Part shown: positions 1-9,020 of the stretch, piece by piece
How the letters are laid out: each line of letters opens with the position of its first letter
How positions within the stretch are numbered: position 1 is the first letter of the stretch
Assembly: GCF_008014745.1 (NCBI RefSeq)
Contig: NZ_VPFD01000020.1
Coordinates: 56,034-120,033, forward strand
Direction: 5' to 3'
Length of the DNA: 64,000 nucleotides
From: Massilia arenae
GTDB taxonomy: Bacteria > Pseudomonadota > Gammaproteobacteria > Burkholderiales > Burkholderiaceae_D
The notes under the pieces: generated by a model
Database searches by the model: none
The model's input: only the letters and a program-made list of their open reading frames with translations
What the model was told of the DNA's origin: nothing
Program-made: the position numbers and the translations under genes

Positions 1-2
1 CG

Positions 3-1016
3 GTGCTCAAATGCTCGACGGACCTGAAGCATTTTCCGGTCCGGCGCACCCGGATCGAAGGTCACTTCGCCGAGAACTTCAACCCGGCGCTGGTCAATGC
101 CGACGGCTGCGACGGTTTTCATCTTAGCGGCGAGGGCACGCTCGACGGCGCCGGGCGCCCGATCTGGGACCGCTTCTGGAAGCTGCGCAATGCCTACAAG
201 GACCCGGGCAACTTCCCGAACATCAGCGTGCCGCGCGCGCGACTGGCCCTGATCGAGCGCTCGCGCGGCGTGACGGTCGAGGGCGTGACCTTCAAGGATT
301 CGCAGTTCTGGAACCTGCACCTGTACCGCTGCCAGGACGTGACGGTGAAGCATGCGCGCTTCGTGGTGCCGGACGATTACAAGCAGGCGCCCAGCACCGA
401 CGGCATCGACCTGGATAGCTGCCAGCGGGTGACGATCGAAGGTTGCTACTTCTCGGTGACCGACGACTGCATCGCGGCCAAGGGCTCCAAGGGCCCGTTC
501 GCGCTGCAGGACAAGGACAGCCCGCCCGTAACTGACGTGCGGGTGCGTAACTGCGAATTCAGGCGCGGCCACAGCGTCATCACACTGGGCAGCGAAGCGA
601 CCCTGGTGCGCGACATCCTGGTCGAGGATTGCCGGGTCACGGGCCATGTGCTCAATGTGGCGGTGCTCAAGCTGCGCCCGGACACGCCACAGCACTACGA
701 GAACGTCCACCTGCGCAACCTGATCCTGCAGTCGGAGCGCGGCGCCATCGTATCGGTGCAGCCGTGGACCCAGTACGTGGACCTCAAGGGCGCGCCGCCG
801 CCGAAGTCCATCGTGCGCAATATCCGGCTGGAGGGCATCACGGGTCGCTACGGCGGCTTCGGGCGCATCCGGCCGAATCCCGGGCAGACCGAGATCAGCG
901 ACATCGTGTTCAAGGACATCGACCTTGCCCTGCGTGACGCCAGGCTCGATATCGCCGGCGCCAGCGATGTACGGCTGGACAACGTGATCGTCAACGGCAA
1001 GAAAGCGTCGCTGTAG
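3..1016 (+). CDS. GH28 family polygalacturonase-like glycosidase (5' end outside window)
   Basis: This is the C-terminal 337 residues of a right-handed beta-helix glycosidase of family GH28, which hydrolyses galacturonosyl or rhamnogalacturonan linkages in pectin. The frame is open at the left edge, so the true start and any signal peptide lie outside the window. The family's catalytic signatures are visible: STD at residues 131-133 (usually NTD), DD at 154-155, and GHS at 189-191 (usually GHG), followed by a KLR motif in place of RIK. The repeated short 'VRNCEF', 'VEDCRV', 'LRNLIL' turns are typical helix coils. The family is well supported; the exact substrate is not. It stops three bases before the convergent galK gene. 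Confidence 0.85.
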   Translation: MLKCSTDLKHFPVRRTRIEGHFAENFNPALVNADGCDGFHLSGEGTLDGAGRPIWDRFWKLRNAYKDPGNFPNISVPRARLALIERSRGVTVEGVTFKDSQFWNLHLYRCQDVTVKHARFVVPDDYKQAPSTDGIDLDSCQRVTIEGCYFSVTDDCIAAKGSKGPFALQDKDSPPVTDVRVRNCEFRRGHSVITLGSEATLVRDILVEDCRVTGHVLNVAVLKLRPDTPQHYENVHLRNLILQSERGAIVSVQPWTQYVDLKGAPPPKSIVRNIRLEGITGRYGGFGRIRPNPGQTEISDIVFKDIDLALRDARLDIAGASDVRLDNVIVNGKKASL

Positions 1017-1019
1017 CCC

Positions 1020-2186
1020 TTACAGGCTGCCGGCGCCGGCCGCCGCGCGGCAGACGTGCACAGTGGCTTGCGCGCCGTTCGGCGCCCGATAGTCGCGGGC
1101 CAACGCCTGGCGCGCGGACTCCACCAGCTTTTCCGGCACCAGCGCCACCACACAGCCGCCGAAGCCGCCGCCCGTCATGCGCACGCCGCCGGCCGCGCCG
1201 ATCGCGCCCTTGACGATGTCGACCAGGCGGTCGATTGCGGGCACCGTGATCTCGAAGTCGTCGCGCATCGATACGTGCGAGGCCGCCATCAGTTCCCCCA
1301 TGCGTTCCAGGTCGCCGGCGGCCAGCGCCTCTGCCGCCGCGATAACGCGCTGGTTTTCGCTGACGACATGGCGTGCGCGGCGCAGAACGACCGGATCGAG
1401 TCCGGCGCTTTTTTCGGCAAGCGTGGCCAGGTCGACGTCGCGCAGGGCCGGCACGCCGAAGTGGCGCGCCGCTTCCTCGCACTGGGCGCGGCGCGTGTTA
1501 TAGGCGCTGTCGACCAGGCCGCGGGTGATGTGCGATTCGACGATCATGATCGCCGCGCCCGCCGGAATCGGTACCGGACTGACTTCCAGTGAACGGCAAT
1601 CGATCAGCAGTGCATGGTCCTGGACGCCGCAGGCGGAGCTGATCTGGTCCATATTGCCGCACTTGCAGCCGACGAAGTCGTTTTCGGCGCGCTGGGCCAC
1701 CAGGGCCGCCTCGATCGGTCCCAGGCCCGGGTAGTCGGGGAGGGCCGAGAACAGGGTGCACACCGCCACCGACAGCGAGGCCGACGACGACAGGCCAGCG
1801 CCCTGCGGCACGTCGCCGGCGATGACCATGTCCATGCCGTGCATGGCCTGGCCCCCTGGCTGGCGCTGCAGCAGTTCGTGCACCACGCCGCGCACGTAAT
1901 TGGCCCACATCGGTGCGGCCAGGCGCGCGATCGGCGCGTCGAGCGCATACTCGTCGATGGCGTCGTCGTAGTCGGCGGCCACCACCCGCATGCGGCGGTC
2001 GGTGCGCGGGCGCGCCACGATCACCGTGCGGTAGCCGATGGCGCAGGGCAGCACCAGGCCGCCGTTGTAGTCGGTATGTTCGCCGATCAGGTTGACCCGG
2101 CCCGGGGCCTGCACCCGGATCGTGGCCGGCTGGCCGAAGGCGGCCAGGAAGACGTCGGCCGCTCTGGCCGTCAAAGAATCGTTCAT
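1020..2186 (-). CDS. galK: galactokinase GalK
   Basis: Galactokinase of the GHMP family, which phosphorylates galactose to galactose-1-phosphate in the cytoplasm (Leloir pathway). From the chosen start (MNDSLTARA) it has 388 residues. Seen are the sugar-binding GRVNLIGEHTDYN motif at about residues 29-41, the ATP-binding GAGLSSSAS loop, and the C-terminal GGVRMTGGGFGGC motif. An upstream start at 2219 would overlap the end of galT; the ATG at 2186 leaves a 7-bp gap and fits the normal N-terminus, so I chose it. It is the last gene of a symporter-galT-galK operon. Confidence 0.95.
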   Translation of the reverse strand: MNDSLTARAADVFLAAFGQPATIRVQAPGRVNLIGEHTDYNGGLVLPCAIGYRTVIVARPRTDRRMRVVAADYDDAIDEYALDAPIARLAAPMWANYVRGVVHELLQRQPGGQAMHGMDMVIAGDVPQGAGLSSSASLSVAVCTLFSALPDYPGLGPIEAALVAQRAENDFVGCKCGNMDQISSACGVQDHALLIDCRSLEVSPVPIPAGAAIMIVESHITRGLVDSAYNTRRAQCEEAARHFGVPALRDVDLATLAEKSAGLDPVVLRRARHVVSENQRVIAAAEALAAGDLERMGELMAASHVSMRDDFEITVPAIDRLVDIVKGAIGAAGGVRMTGGGFGGCVVALVPEKLVESARQALARDYRAPNGAQATVHVCRAAAGAGSL

Positions 2187-2193
2187 CGTACGC

Positions 2194-3279
2194 TCAAGGG
2201 TTGGAAGCAGAGGTGTCAACGGCGTCGAGGTAGTGCACCTCGTCGGAGACGGCGCGCAGCATGGCGGCCGCCTGTTCCGGCGTCAGGTCGCGCTGGGCCT
2301 CGGCCAGCATCTCGAAGCCGACCATGAACTTGCGCACCGAGGCCGAACGCAGCAGCGGCGGATGGAAGTGGGCATGCAGCTGCCAGGCCTGGGTATTGTC
2401 ACCCTCGCCATACGGCGCGCCGTGCCAGCCCATCGAATACGGGAACGAGGTCTGGAACAGGTTGTCGTAGCGGGTGGTCAGGCGCTTGAGGGCGAGCGCC
2501 AGGTCGGTGCGCTGCTCGTCGTTCAGGTCTTCCAGCCGCTGGACCGGGAACCGGGGCAGCAGCAGCGTCTCGAACGGCCAGGCCGCCCAGTACGGCACCA
2601 CGGCCAGCCAGTGCGTGGTCTCGACCACTAGCCGCTCGCGCGCCTCGGCCTCGCGCTCGGCGACGTCGAGCAGCAGCGGCCGGCCATGCTCGGTGTGATA
2701 GGCGCGCTGCAGGCGGTCTTCGCGTGCGGGCAGGTCGGGCAGGAAGCTGGTGGCCCACACCTGGCCATGCGGGTGCGGATTGGAGCAGCCCATCGCCGCC
2801 CCCTTGTTCTCGAACACCTGGACCCAGCGGTAGCTGGCGCCCAGCTCGGCCGCCTGTTCGCACCAGGTGTCGACCACTCCGCGCAGCGCCGGCAAGGGCA
2901 GCTGCGGCAGCGATTTCGCATGGTCGGGCGAGAAGCAGATCACGCGGCTGGTACCGCGCGCACTCATGCTCTGGAACAGCGGATCGGGGCCCGGCGGCGC
3001 GTCCGGGGTGTCGGGTGTCAAGGCCGCGAAATCGTTCGCGAACACATACGTACCCTGGTAGTCGGGATTGCGCTCGCCATTGACGCGCACATTGCCGGCG
3101 CACAGGTAGCAGCCCGGGTCGTGCGCCGGCCTTGGCGCGCGGTCGGGAGCTTCCTGCTGCCCCTGCCAGGGGCGCTTGGCGCGGTGGGGAGATACAAGTA
3201 CCCAGTCGCCGCCGAGCGGATCGTAACGGCGGTGCGGGTGGTCGGTAGGATTGAACATCGCGTTCCTCGTGATCGTCAT
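2194..3279 (-). CDS. galT: galactose-1-phosphate uridylyltransferase GalT
   Basis: Class I UDP-glucose-hexose-1-phosphate uridylyltransferase, 361 residues, the usual length. It exchanges UMP between UDP-glucose and galactose-1-phosphate. Visible are the CYLC zinc-binding pair near the N-terminus and the active-site NPHPHGQVW motif holding the uridylylated histidine. A second Met at residue 8 is possible as the start. It follows the symporter by 18 bp and precedes galK by 7 bp, so the three are almost certainly co-transcribed. No galE or galM is in the window. Confidence 0.95.
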   Translation of the reverse strand: MTITRNAMFNPTDHPHRRYDPLGGDWVLVSPHRAKRPWQGQQEAPDRAPRPAHDPGCYLCAGNVRVNGERNPDYQGTYVFANDFAALTPDTPDAPPGPDPLFQSMSARGTSRVICFSPDHAKSLPQLPLPALRGVVDTWCEQAAELGASYRWVQVFENKGAAMGCSNPHPHGQVWATSFLPDLPAREDRLQRAYHTEHGRPLLLDVAEREAEARERLVVETTHWLAVVPYWAAWPFETLLLPRFPVQRLEDLNDEQRTDLALALKRLTTRYDNLFQTSFPYSMGWHGAPYGEGDNTQAWQLHAHFHPPLLRSASVRKFMVGFEMLAEAQRDLTPEQAAAMLRAVSDEVHYLDAVDTSASNP

Positions 3280-3297
3280 GGTCGGTTGGTTTCGAGC

Positions 3298-4968
3298 TTA
3301 CCACCCGAAGCCATAGATGGCGACCAGTAGCACGCAGATAACGGCCGAGCCCAGCGCGAAGCCGCCATCGACGCGGAACAGCGAACGGTCGATGTGCATG
3401 CGCTTGAGCGTGCCGTCCTGCACGGCCATCTTGCTCATCACTACCATGCCGATGACGACCATGATGAACACGATCAGCATGCGGTCGAGGAAGGGGATTT
3501 CGTACACGCCGGCGCCGTTGTCGACCGCGAAGCCGATCGGCGCCAGGAACGACAGGTCCATCGCCAGCGGCAGGAACTTGAGGAACACCGAGAACACGAG
3601 GCCGCCGATGGTGGCGAACATCGCCGCCGCCGCTGTGGTCTTGCGCCAGTAGAAGCCGAGCAGGAACATCGCCAGGATGCCGGGCGAGACGAAGCCGGTG
3701 TATTCCTGGATGTACTGGAAGCCGCCCTTCTTGTCGATGCCCATCAGTGGCGCCAGCAGCACGGCGATGGCCATCGAGACCACCACCGACACCCGGCCGA
3801 TCCACACCATCTTCTGTTCGCTGGCTTCGCGGTTGAAGTGCTTGTTGTAGATGTCGAGCGTGAAGATGGTGGCGATGCTGTTGGCCTTGCCGGCCAGCGA
3901 GGCCACCACCGCCGCCGTCAGCGCCGCGAAGGCCAGGCCCTTGATGCCGGCCGGGAGCAGGGCGAGCAGGGTCGGATAGGCGCGGTCCGGATTCAGTTCG
4001 CCGTTCGGACGCATGGCGTCGCCCAGGGTGCCCGAGCGGTCGAGCGCATAGGCGGCGATGCCCGGCAAGACGACGATGATCGGCATCAGGAGCTTCAGGA
4101 AGGCCGCGAACAGCAGGCCCTTGCGCGCCGTGTGCAGGTCGGCGCCGAGCGCGCGCTGGATGATGTACTGGTTGCAGCCCCAGTAGTTGAGGTTCACGAT
4201 CAGCATGCCGCCGATGATGGTCGACATGCCGGGCAAGTCCATATAGGCCGGATTGTCGCGCGACAGCACCATGTCGAAGTGCTCGCCGGCGCGCAGATAC
4301 AGTTCGCTCATGCCGCGCAGCGCGCCCTGGCCGCCGGCCAGCGCCGCCACCAGGTCGAGCGCGATCCAGGTGGTGACCAGGCCGCCGATCACGAGGCACA
4401 GCACCTGCACCACGTCGGTGTAGCCGATCACCTTCATGCCGCCCAGCGTGATCACGGTGGCGAACACCGCCAGGAACAGCATGCAGGCCATCACGTCCAG
4501 GCCGGCGATGCTGCTGATCGCCAGCGCGCCGAGGTAGAGGATGGCGGTGAGGTTCACCACCACGTAGAGGCCCAGCCAGAACACCGCCATGGTGGTGGCC
4601 ACCGCCTTGCCGTAGCGCTGCTCGAGGAATTGCGGCATCGTGTAGATGCGGTTCTTGAGGTAGACCGGCATGAAGAACACGGCCACGATCACCAGGGTTA
4701 CGGCCGCCATCAGTTCATAGACGGCGATCGCCATGCCGATGCGGTAGCCGGAGCCGCTCATGCCGATGAACTGCTCGGCCGAGATGTTCGAGGCGATCAG
4801 CGAGGCGCCGATGGCCCACCAGGTGAGGGACCCTTCGGCCAGGAAGAAGTCGTGGGTGGCTTTGCCGCTGGTGCGCTTCTTGCGCCAGTAGATCCAGATG
4901 CCGTAGGCCGAGATGGCCACGAAGTAGACCAGGAAGACAAATGTGTCGAGCGTGGTGAATGGGGTCAT
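3298..4968 (-). CDS. sodium/sugar symporter, SSS family (SGLT-like)
   Basis: Inner-membrane solute:sodium symporter of 556 residues, with some 14 hydrophobic segments and the SSS-family features of the SGLT branch: an N-terminal segment followed by WWAIGASLIASNISAEQFIG, the WGCNQYIIQRALGA stretch, and a GKANSIATIFTLDIYNK region. First gene of an operon with galT and galK, so galactose is the most likely substrate (inference from context). The start is preceded by GAGAC about 9 bases upstream. The gene would bring in galactose released by the GH35 and GH2 enzymes encoded nearby. Confidence 0.88.
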   Translation of the reverse strand: MTPFTTLDTFVFLVYFVAISAYGIWIYWRKKRTSGKATHDFFLAEGSLTWWAIGASLIASNISAEQFIGMSGSGYRIGMAIAVYELMAAVTLVIVAVFFMPVYLKNRIYTMPQFLEQRYGKAVATTMAVFWLGLYVVVNLTAILYLGALAISSIAGLDVMACMLFLAVFATVITLGGMKVIGYTDVVQVLCLVIGGLVTTWIALDLVAALAGGQGALRGMSELYLRAGEHFDMVLSRDNPAYMDLPGMSTIIGGMLIVNLNYWGCNQYIIQRALGADLHTARKGLLFAAFLKLLMPIIVVLPGIAAYALDRSGTLGDAMRPNGELNPDRAYPTLLALLPAGIKGLAFAALTAAVVASLAGKANSIATIFTLDIYNKHFNREASEQKMVWIGRVSVVVSMAIAVLLAPLMGIDKKGGFQYIQEYTGFVSPGILAMFLLGFYWRKTTAAAAMFATIGGLVFSVFLKFLPLAMDLSFLAPIGFAVDNGAGVYEIPFLDRMLIVFIMVVIGMVVMSKMAVQDGTLKRMHIDRSLFRVDGGFALGSAVICVLLVAIYGFGW

Positions 4969-5165
4969 GGGTCGATGTCTCTATGCCGCCGGGGTCTCAT
5001 GTCCCGGTCGTGGTTGTCAGTCGGGCGCAGCCTCGTTTGCCAGGCCGTCGCCGTTGCTGTGGTGCGTCATTGCGCCAGCTCAGCGATAGTACCGCAGAAC
5101 TTTCGTTTTCGGGTAGCCGCTCTGCTCGAACTGATGATTAATGAGTAAAATGGCCTATTCGAAGG

Positions 5166-5184
5166 CTTTCGAAAGCGTTTTTCG
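5166..5184. promoter_or_regulatory. LacI-family-like operator upstream of the galactose operon
   Basis: The 274-bp gap between the GH115 gene and the symporter holds a perfect 10-bp palindrome CTTTCGAAAG (5166-5175) overlapping CGAAAGCGTTTTTCG (5170-5184). The latter resembles the AAAGCG-TTTT type of LacI/GalR-family operators, with a central CG. It lies about 200 bp upstream of the symporter start on the minus strand. The match to a family-type operator is by eye; no LacI-family gene is in the window. Nothing else in the gap is convincing. Confidence 0.4.
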
Positions 5185-5242
5185 TCGTTTCCTTTCGATT
5201 CATGCATTGCGTTTGCCTTTGTAATGAGCGACCTGGGCCGCG

Positions 5243-8017
5243 TCAGTCAGCAGGCGGCATGCCATAGTATTCCGGTGCCCCGTCCATCACGACGTCGATG
5301 CGGTCCAGCACTACACCCGGATCGAGCGCATAGATGCGCAGGGTGTGCTGGCCTGGCTCAAGCCTCGCCCGCGCGCTGCTGCGCACCGCCATATTGCCCA
5401 GCACATTGCGCTTCCATTCGTCGCTGCGGCCGACCGTCGTGTAGTCGAAGGTTTCGAGTGGCCCGTCGTCCAGTTGCACGGCGATGCGCAGGCGGTTTTC
5501 AGCCGTCAGTGCATGTACGGGCACGGCGACCAGGCGCAGCGTGGCGCCGCCTTCAGTGCGGGTCTGGAAGCGGTATTCAAGCGGCGCCACGCCTGCCAGC
5601 GTCTCCGGGCCGCGCGACGGCAGGTCCAGGCGCGCGCGCATGGCCTTGCCGGACGTGCCCAGGCCGGGCAGCGCTTCCCAGTCGGGCGATGCTGGCATCG
5701 AAGCGCTGGCCGCCGGCAGCACGACGATGCGTTCGCGCTCGCCCGGCAGGGCAGTGTCGGCGGCATGCGCCTGCAGGTTCACCTTCAGCGCCCGCGCGCC
5801 GCAACGCAGAGTGAGCGTGGGGCTGGCGCTTCCGTCGACATGCAGCACCAGGCGCTGTTCGTGGCCGTTGGCGGCGTCGAGACGGCCCGACGCCGCATCC
5901 AGTCGCACGCCGCGCGCCTCGGGAGCGACCGACCAGGCGGCGTCCTGGCCGCCATGGCTGACCAGGGTCAGCGTGCGGCTGACCGCGCGTCCGGCCGGCA
6001 CCGCCAGCTGACTGGACTCGACCGAGTGCGGCGCCGGGTAGACCAGGCCGCAGCCGCGCCGCGTGGACGTGTCATAGGTCGGGTAGACCGGTTCGGCGAA
6101 CACCGGCAGCCGGCGCGGCGCGACGTCCATGAAATGGGCCCACTTGCCGTTCGCCAGGGCGTTGTAGGCGGCGGCATCGGCCGCGATGGCGGCATGCGCC
6201 CGTCGCGCCTGGCGCACGTACAGGTTCGATGACGGCCGCTGCTGACGCGCGTATTCGGCGGCCAGGTCGAGCTTCAGGATGCGCTCGTTCAGGCTGGCGC
6301 TGGAACGCAACGGGTACAGCACCAGCTGAAAGTAAGCATCGCGTAGCGGCGCCGGCAGCCGGTCCTGGAGTGCCTCGGCACGGCGCACCAGGGCGCGGTA
6401 GGCGCCCAGGCGCCGCTCGGCTTCCTCGCCGCCGGTGCGGACGTATTCGGTGGTGCGCACCGGGCGCGTGGGTTCGGTCTGGCTCCAGCCCATGAATTCC
6501 GGGCGCCGTTCCCAGGCCAGGCGATAGTATTCGAGCTTGATCGCCGCGACTTCCTCGCCGTGGGCGGCGCCGAACTGCCGTCCGGCCCAGGCGGACAGGT
6601 GGCGCGCCGGCTCCTGTCCAAGCACCCTGGCGTCGAAGGCGGCGTCGAGGAAGTACTCGGCCAGGTATTCGTTGGGCTTGATGTCGCCCACGTTCAGCAT
6701 CCACAGGTGATGCGCGCCGGTGGCCCAGGCGCGCTGGAGCTGGTCGCGGATCAGCGTCGGGTGGGTGGTGCCGAGCCACAGGTAGTCGTGCGGGCGGCCC
6801 CAGTACGACACGTGGTAATAGATCCCATTGCCGCCGCTACGCGCGCGTTCGCGCGCCGTGCCGAGCTGGTTCAGGTAGCCGTAGTTATCCTCGGGCCAGA
6901 CCAGGGTGACATCGTCCGGCACCTGCAGGCCGCGGTTGTAGTAGTCCAGCACCTCCTTGTACATCGTGAACGCCTGCGGGATGCGGTCGGGGTTCTGGCC
7001 GATGCTGCGCGACAGTATCGCGCGCTGCGCAGTGATGACTTCTTCCACCGTGGCGCGGGCCTGGTCCGGCCCGCTGGCGCCTTCCATGGCCGAATCGTGC
7101 ACGCCGCGCAGGCCGAGGGTGTAGACGTTCTCGTAGCCCTTGACCTCATCCACGCGCTGCCGCCAGTAGCCCAGCAGGGCGTCGCGGTTGGTGAACCAGT
7201 TGAATTCTCCGAAGCCGGCCCGCCATTCGCCGACGTTATTGCGCATCATCGGCTCAGCGTGCGAGGTGCCGATCACGATCGCGTAATCGTCGGCTGCCTG
7301 GGCATTGCCGGTGATCGTGTAGAAGGCCTTGGTGCTGTCATGCATCGCGGGCCAGAGCAAGTTGGCTTTCAGGCGCCACATCAGTTCGAATACGCGGGAA
7401 TAGGTGCGCGGGCCGATGTCCTTTGCGGGATCGTGGGTTTTGGCGGCCCACGGTTGCAAGCCCCAGTCCTCGTCGTTGATGAAGATCCCGCGCCAGGTCA
7501 CCGAGGGCGCGGGGGACAGGCGCTGCGCACCGTCGAGCGTGAGCCCTGTCTTGCGCGCCGGCCTGACGTCGGCCCACCATTCCCAGGGCGAGATGCCCAG
7601 TTCGCGCGAGGCGTCGACCACGCCGTACACGGCGCCGCGCCGGTCGGCGCCGGCGATCAGCAGTACCTCGCGTCCGTCGGCGCGGCCCATGGCGCGGACG
7701 TAGCGCTCGCGCTGACCGGCGAGCGGCGCCAGGTCGGCGCCGATGGCGCCGGCGACCTCACGCACCAGCGCGGTGTCGGCGCTGCCGATCACGATGCAGC
7801 GTTGCGGGCAGTCGCCAAGTCGTTCCACGCGCCGGCCGGCTAAGCCGGTCAACGCCTCCAGGTCGCGGCCCAGCAGGTCGGCGGCCAGGCGGGTGGTAGC
7901 ACTGCCGTCGGTAACGAGCAGGGGCAGGGCGCCGTCGCGGTCCAGCGCGAATGGCTGGGCATGGGCAGCGCCGCCACTCAGCAGCGCGGCAATGGCAAGC
8001 AGGCCGGGAATCTTCAT
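5243..8017 (-). CDS. GH115 family xylan alpha-glucuronidase
   Basis: Secreted glycosidase of 924 residues, family GH115, which removes (4-O-methyl)glucuronic acid from xylan. The start MKIPGLLAIAALLSGG is the head of a typical signal peptide ending AHA; longer in-frame starts overlap the upstream gene and lack a signal peptide. Family features seen are WEWWADV, WRGIFINDEDWGLQPWA, LMWRLKANLLWPAMH and the GTSHAEPMMRNN segment, plus a beta-rich C-terminal region. It follows uronate dehydrogenase by 7 bp, so the glucuronate it frees would be oxidised by the product of the partner gene. Confidence 0.9.
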   Translation of the reverse strand: MKIPGLLAIAALLSGGAAHAQPFALDRDGALPLLVTDGSATTRLAADLLGRDLEALTGLAGRRVERLGDCPQRCIVIGSADTALVREVAGAIGADLAPLAGQRERYVRAMGRADGREVLLIAGADRRGAVYGVVDASRELGISPWEWWADVRPARKTGLTLDGAQRLSPAPSVTWRGIFINDEDWGLQPWAAKTHDPAKDIGPRTYSRVFELMWRLKANLLWPAMHDSTKAFYTITGNAQAADDYAIVIGTSHAEPMMRNNVGEWRAGFGEFNWFTNRDALLGYWRQRVDEVKGYENVYTLGLRGVHDSAMEGASGPDQARATVEEVITAQRAILSRSIGQNPDRIPQAFTMYKEVLDYYNRGLQVPDDVTLVWPEDNYGYLNQLGTARERARSGGNGIYYHVSYWGRPHDYLWLGTTHPTLIRDQLQRAWATGAHHLWMLNVGDIKPNEYLAEYFLDAAFDARVLGQEPARHLSAWAGRQFGAAHGEEVAAIKLEYYRLAWERRPEFMGWSQTEPTRPVRTTEYVRTGGEEAERRLGAYRALVRRAEALQDRLPAPLRDAYFQLVLYPLRSSASLNERILKLDLAAEYARQQRPSSNLYVRQARRAHAAIAADAAAYNALANGKWAHFMDVAPRRLPVFAEPVYPTYDTSTRRGCGLVYPAPHSVESSQLAVPAGRAVSRTLTLVSHGGQDAAWSVAPEARGVRLDAASGRLDAANGHEQRLVLHVDGSASPTLTLRCGARALKVNLQAHAADTALPGERERIVVLPAASASMPASPDWEALPGLGTSGKAMRARLDLPSRGPETLAGVAPLEYRFQTRTEGGATLRLVAVPVHALTAENRLRIAVQLDDGPLETFDYTTVGRSDEWKRNVLGNMAVRSSARARLEPGQHTLRIYALDPGVVLDRIDVVMDGAPEYYGMPPAD

Positions 8018-8024
8018 CGAGGCC

Positions 8025-8834
8025 TTATTGCGGATATTTCGGACCGGTGGTGACGAACGCGCCACCCTGCAGGAAGGTGCTCAGGTCGTCCTGCGGCGGA
8101 TAGGCGAACGGCTGGCCGCCATCGACGGTGAACCGCGCCGAGCTGTCCCCGGCCTGGAACGCCAGGTGGCGCGCCTCGCGGTCATCCCACCAGCGCCCCG
8201 GATTGTCGGAGACGCCAAAGGCGATGGTGTGGCCGACGCGCGGCGTGACCAGCGCGCGCCGCAGCAGTTCGACCAGGTCGTCCAGGCTGAGCCAGGTGAC
8301 CATCTGGCGGTGGGTGACCGGCTCGGGGAAGCAGTAGCCGATGCGGATGCAGACGGTCTCCACCCCGAAGCGGTCCCAGTAATAGCGCGACAGGTTCTCG
8401 CCCCAGACTTTCGACAGGCCATAGTAACCGTCGGCACGCGGCAGCATGCCGGCGTCGACCCGCTGGCTCGTCTCGTACATGCCCATCGTGTGGTTGCTGC
8501 TGGCGAAGACGACGCGCCGGATGCCAAGCTTGTGCACCGCTTCATAGAGATTGACCATGCCCAGGATATTGGCCTGCATGATGGGCGCGAACTCGACCTC
8601 GGTCGACACGCCCCCGAAGTGCAGCACTGCGTCGACGCCCTCGCACATGCGCATCACCTGCGCGCGGTCGGCCAGGTCGCACTGCACCACTTCCTCGTCA
8701 GGGCCGGCGGGGCCGATATCGGCCACGTCGGCCAGGCGCACGATGTCGGCGAAGTCGTGCAGGCGCTCGCGCAGGCGGCGGCCCAGGTTGCCGCCCGCGC
8801 CGGTGAGGAGGATGCGTTTGAATGGTTTGCTCAT
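8025..8834 (-). CDS. udh: uronate dehydrogenase (NAD-dependent, SDR superfamily)
   Basis: A 269-residue short-chain dehydrogenase/epimerase-fold protein. It has the Rossmann motif GAGGNLG at residues 12-18, the VLHFGGVSTE segment, SSNHTMGMY, and the catalytic YGLSK (Tyr/Lys). SSNHT, the YGLSK context and the terminal LQGGAFV closely follow known Udh enzymes of Pseudomonas and Agrobacterium, which oxidise glucuronate or galacturonate to the aldarolactone using NAD+. It is the first gene of a two-gene operon with GH115. With the glucarate dehydratase at 59.6-61.0 kb it outlines the oxidative uronate route. Confidence 0.9.
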   Translation of the reverse strand: MSKPFKRILLTGAGGNLGRRLRERLHDFADIVRLADVADIGPAGPDEEVVQCDLADRAQVMRMCEGVDAVLHFGGVSTEVEFAPIMQANILGMVNLYEAVHKLGIRRVVFASSNHTMGMYETSQRVDAGMLPRADGYYGLSKVWGENLSRYYWDRFGVETVCIRIGYCFPEPVTHRQMVTWLSLDDLVELLRRALVTPRVGHTIAFGVSDNPGRWWDDREARHLAFQAGDSSARFTVDGGQPFAYPPQDDLSTFLQGGAFVTTGPKYPQ

Positions 8835-8914
8835 GATGTCGCTGCTGGTGAATGAAATACGTCAAGGCCGCCATTACCGGATGATTCGGCGCGCCCGTCA
8901 ATCCGGATGACGCG

Positions 8915-8936
8915 ATCGGTCACGATGTTGAGTGAT
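8915..8936. promoter_or_regulatory. palindromic operator, TCA-N6-TGA type
   Basis: ATCGGTCA (8915-8922), six bases, then TGAGTGAT (8929-8936). The halves match as inverted repeats at the ATC and TCA positions. It sits between the divergent udh-GH115 operon and the GH2 gene, 81 bp and 84 bp from the two start codons, so it could control both. The same pattern recurs at other sugar-gene promoters in the window (see findings). Confidence 0.55.
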
Positions 8937-9020
8937 TCGAGATCGGGCCGCACAGGCGGGTCTGGATGCTGAACAATACCGGCACTGGCGCACTAATACA
9001 TTAGCCGGATGGAGACATAC

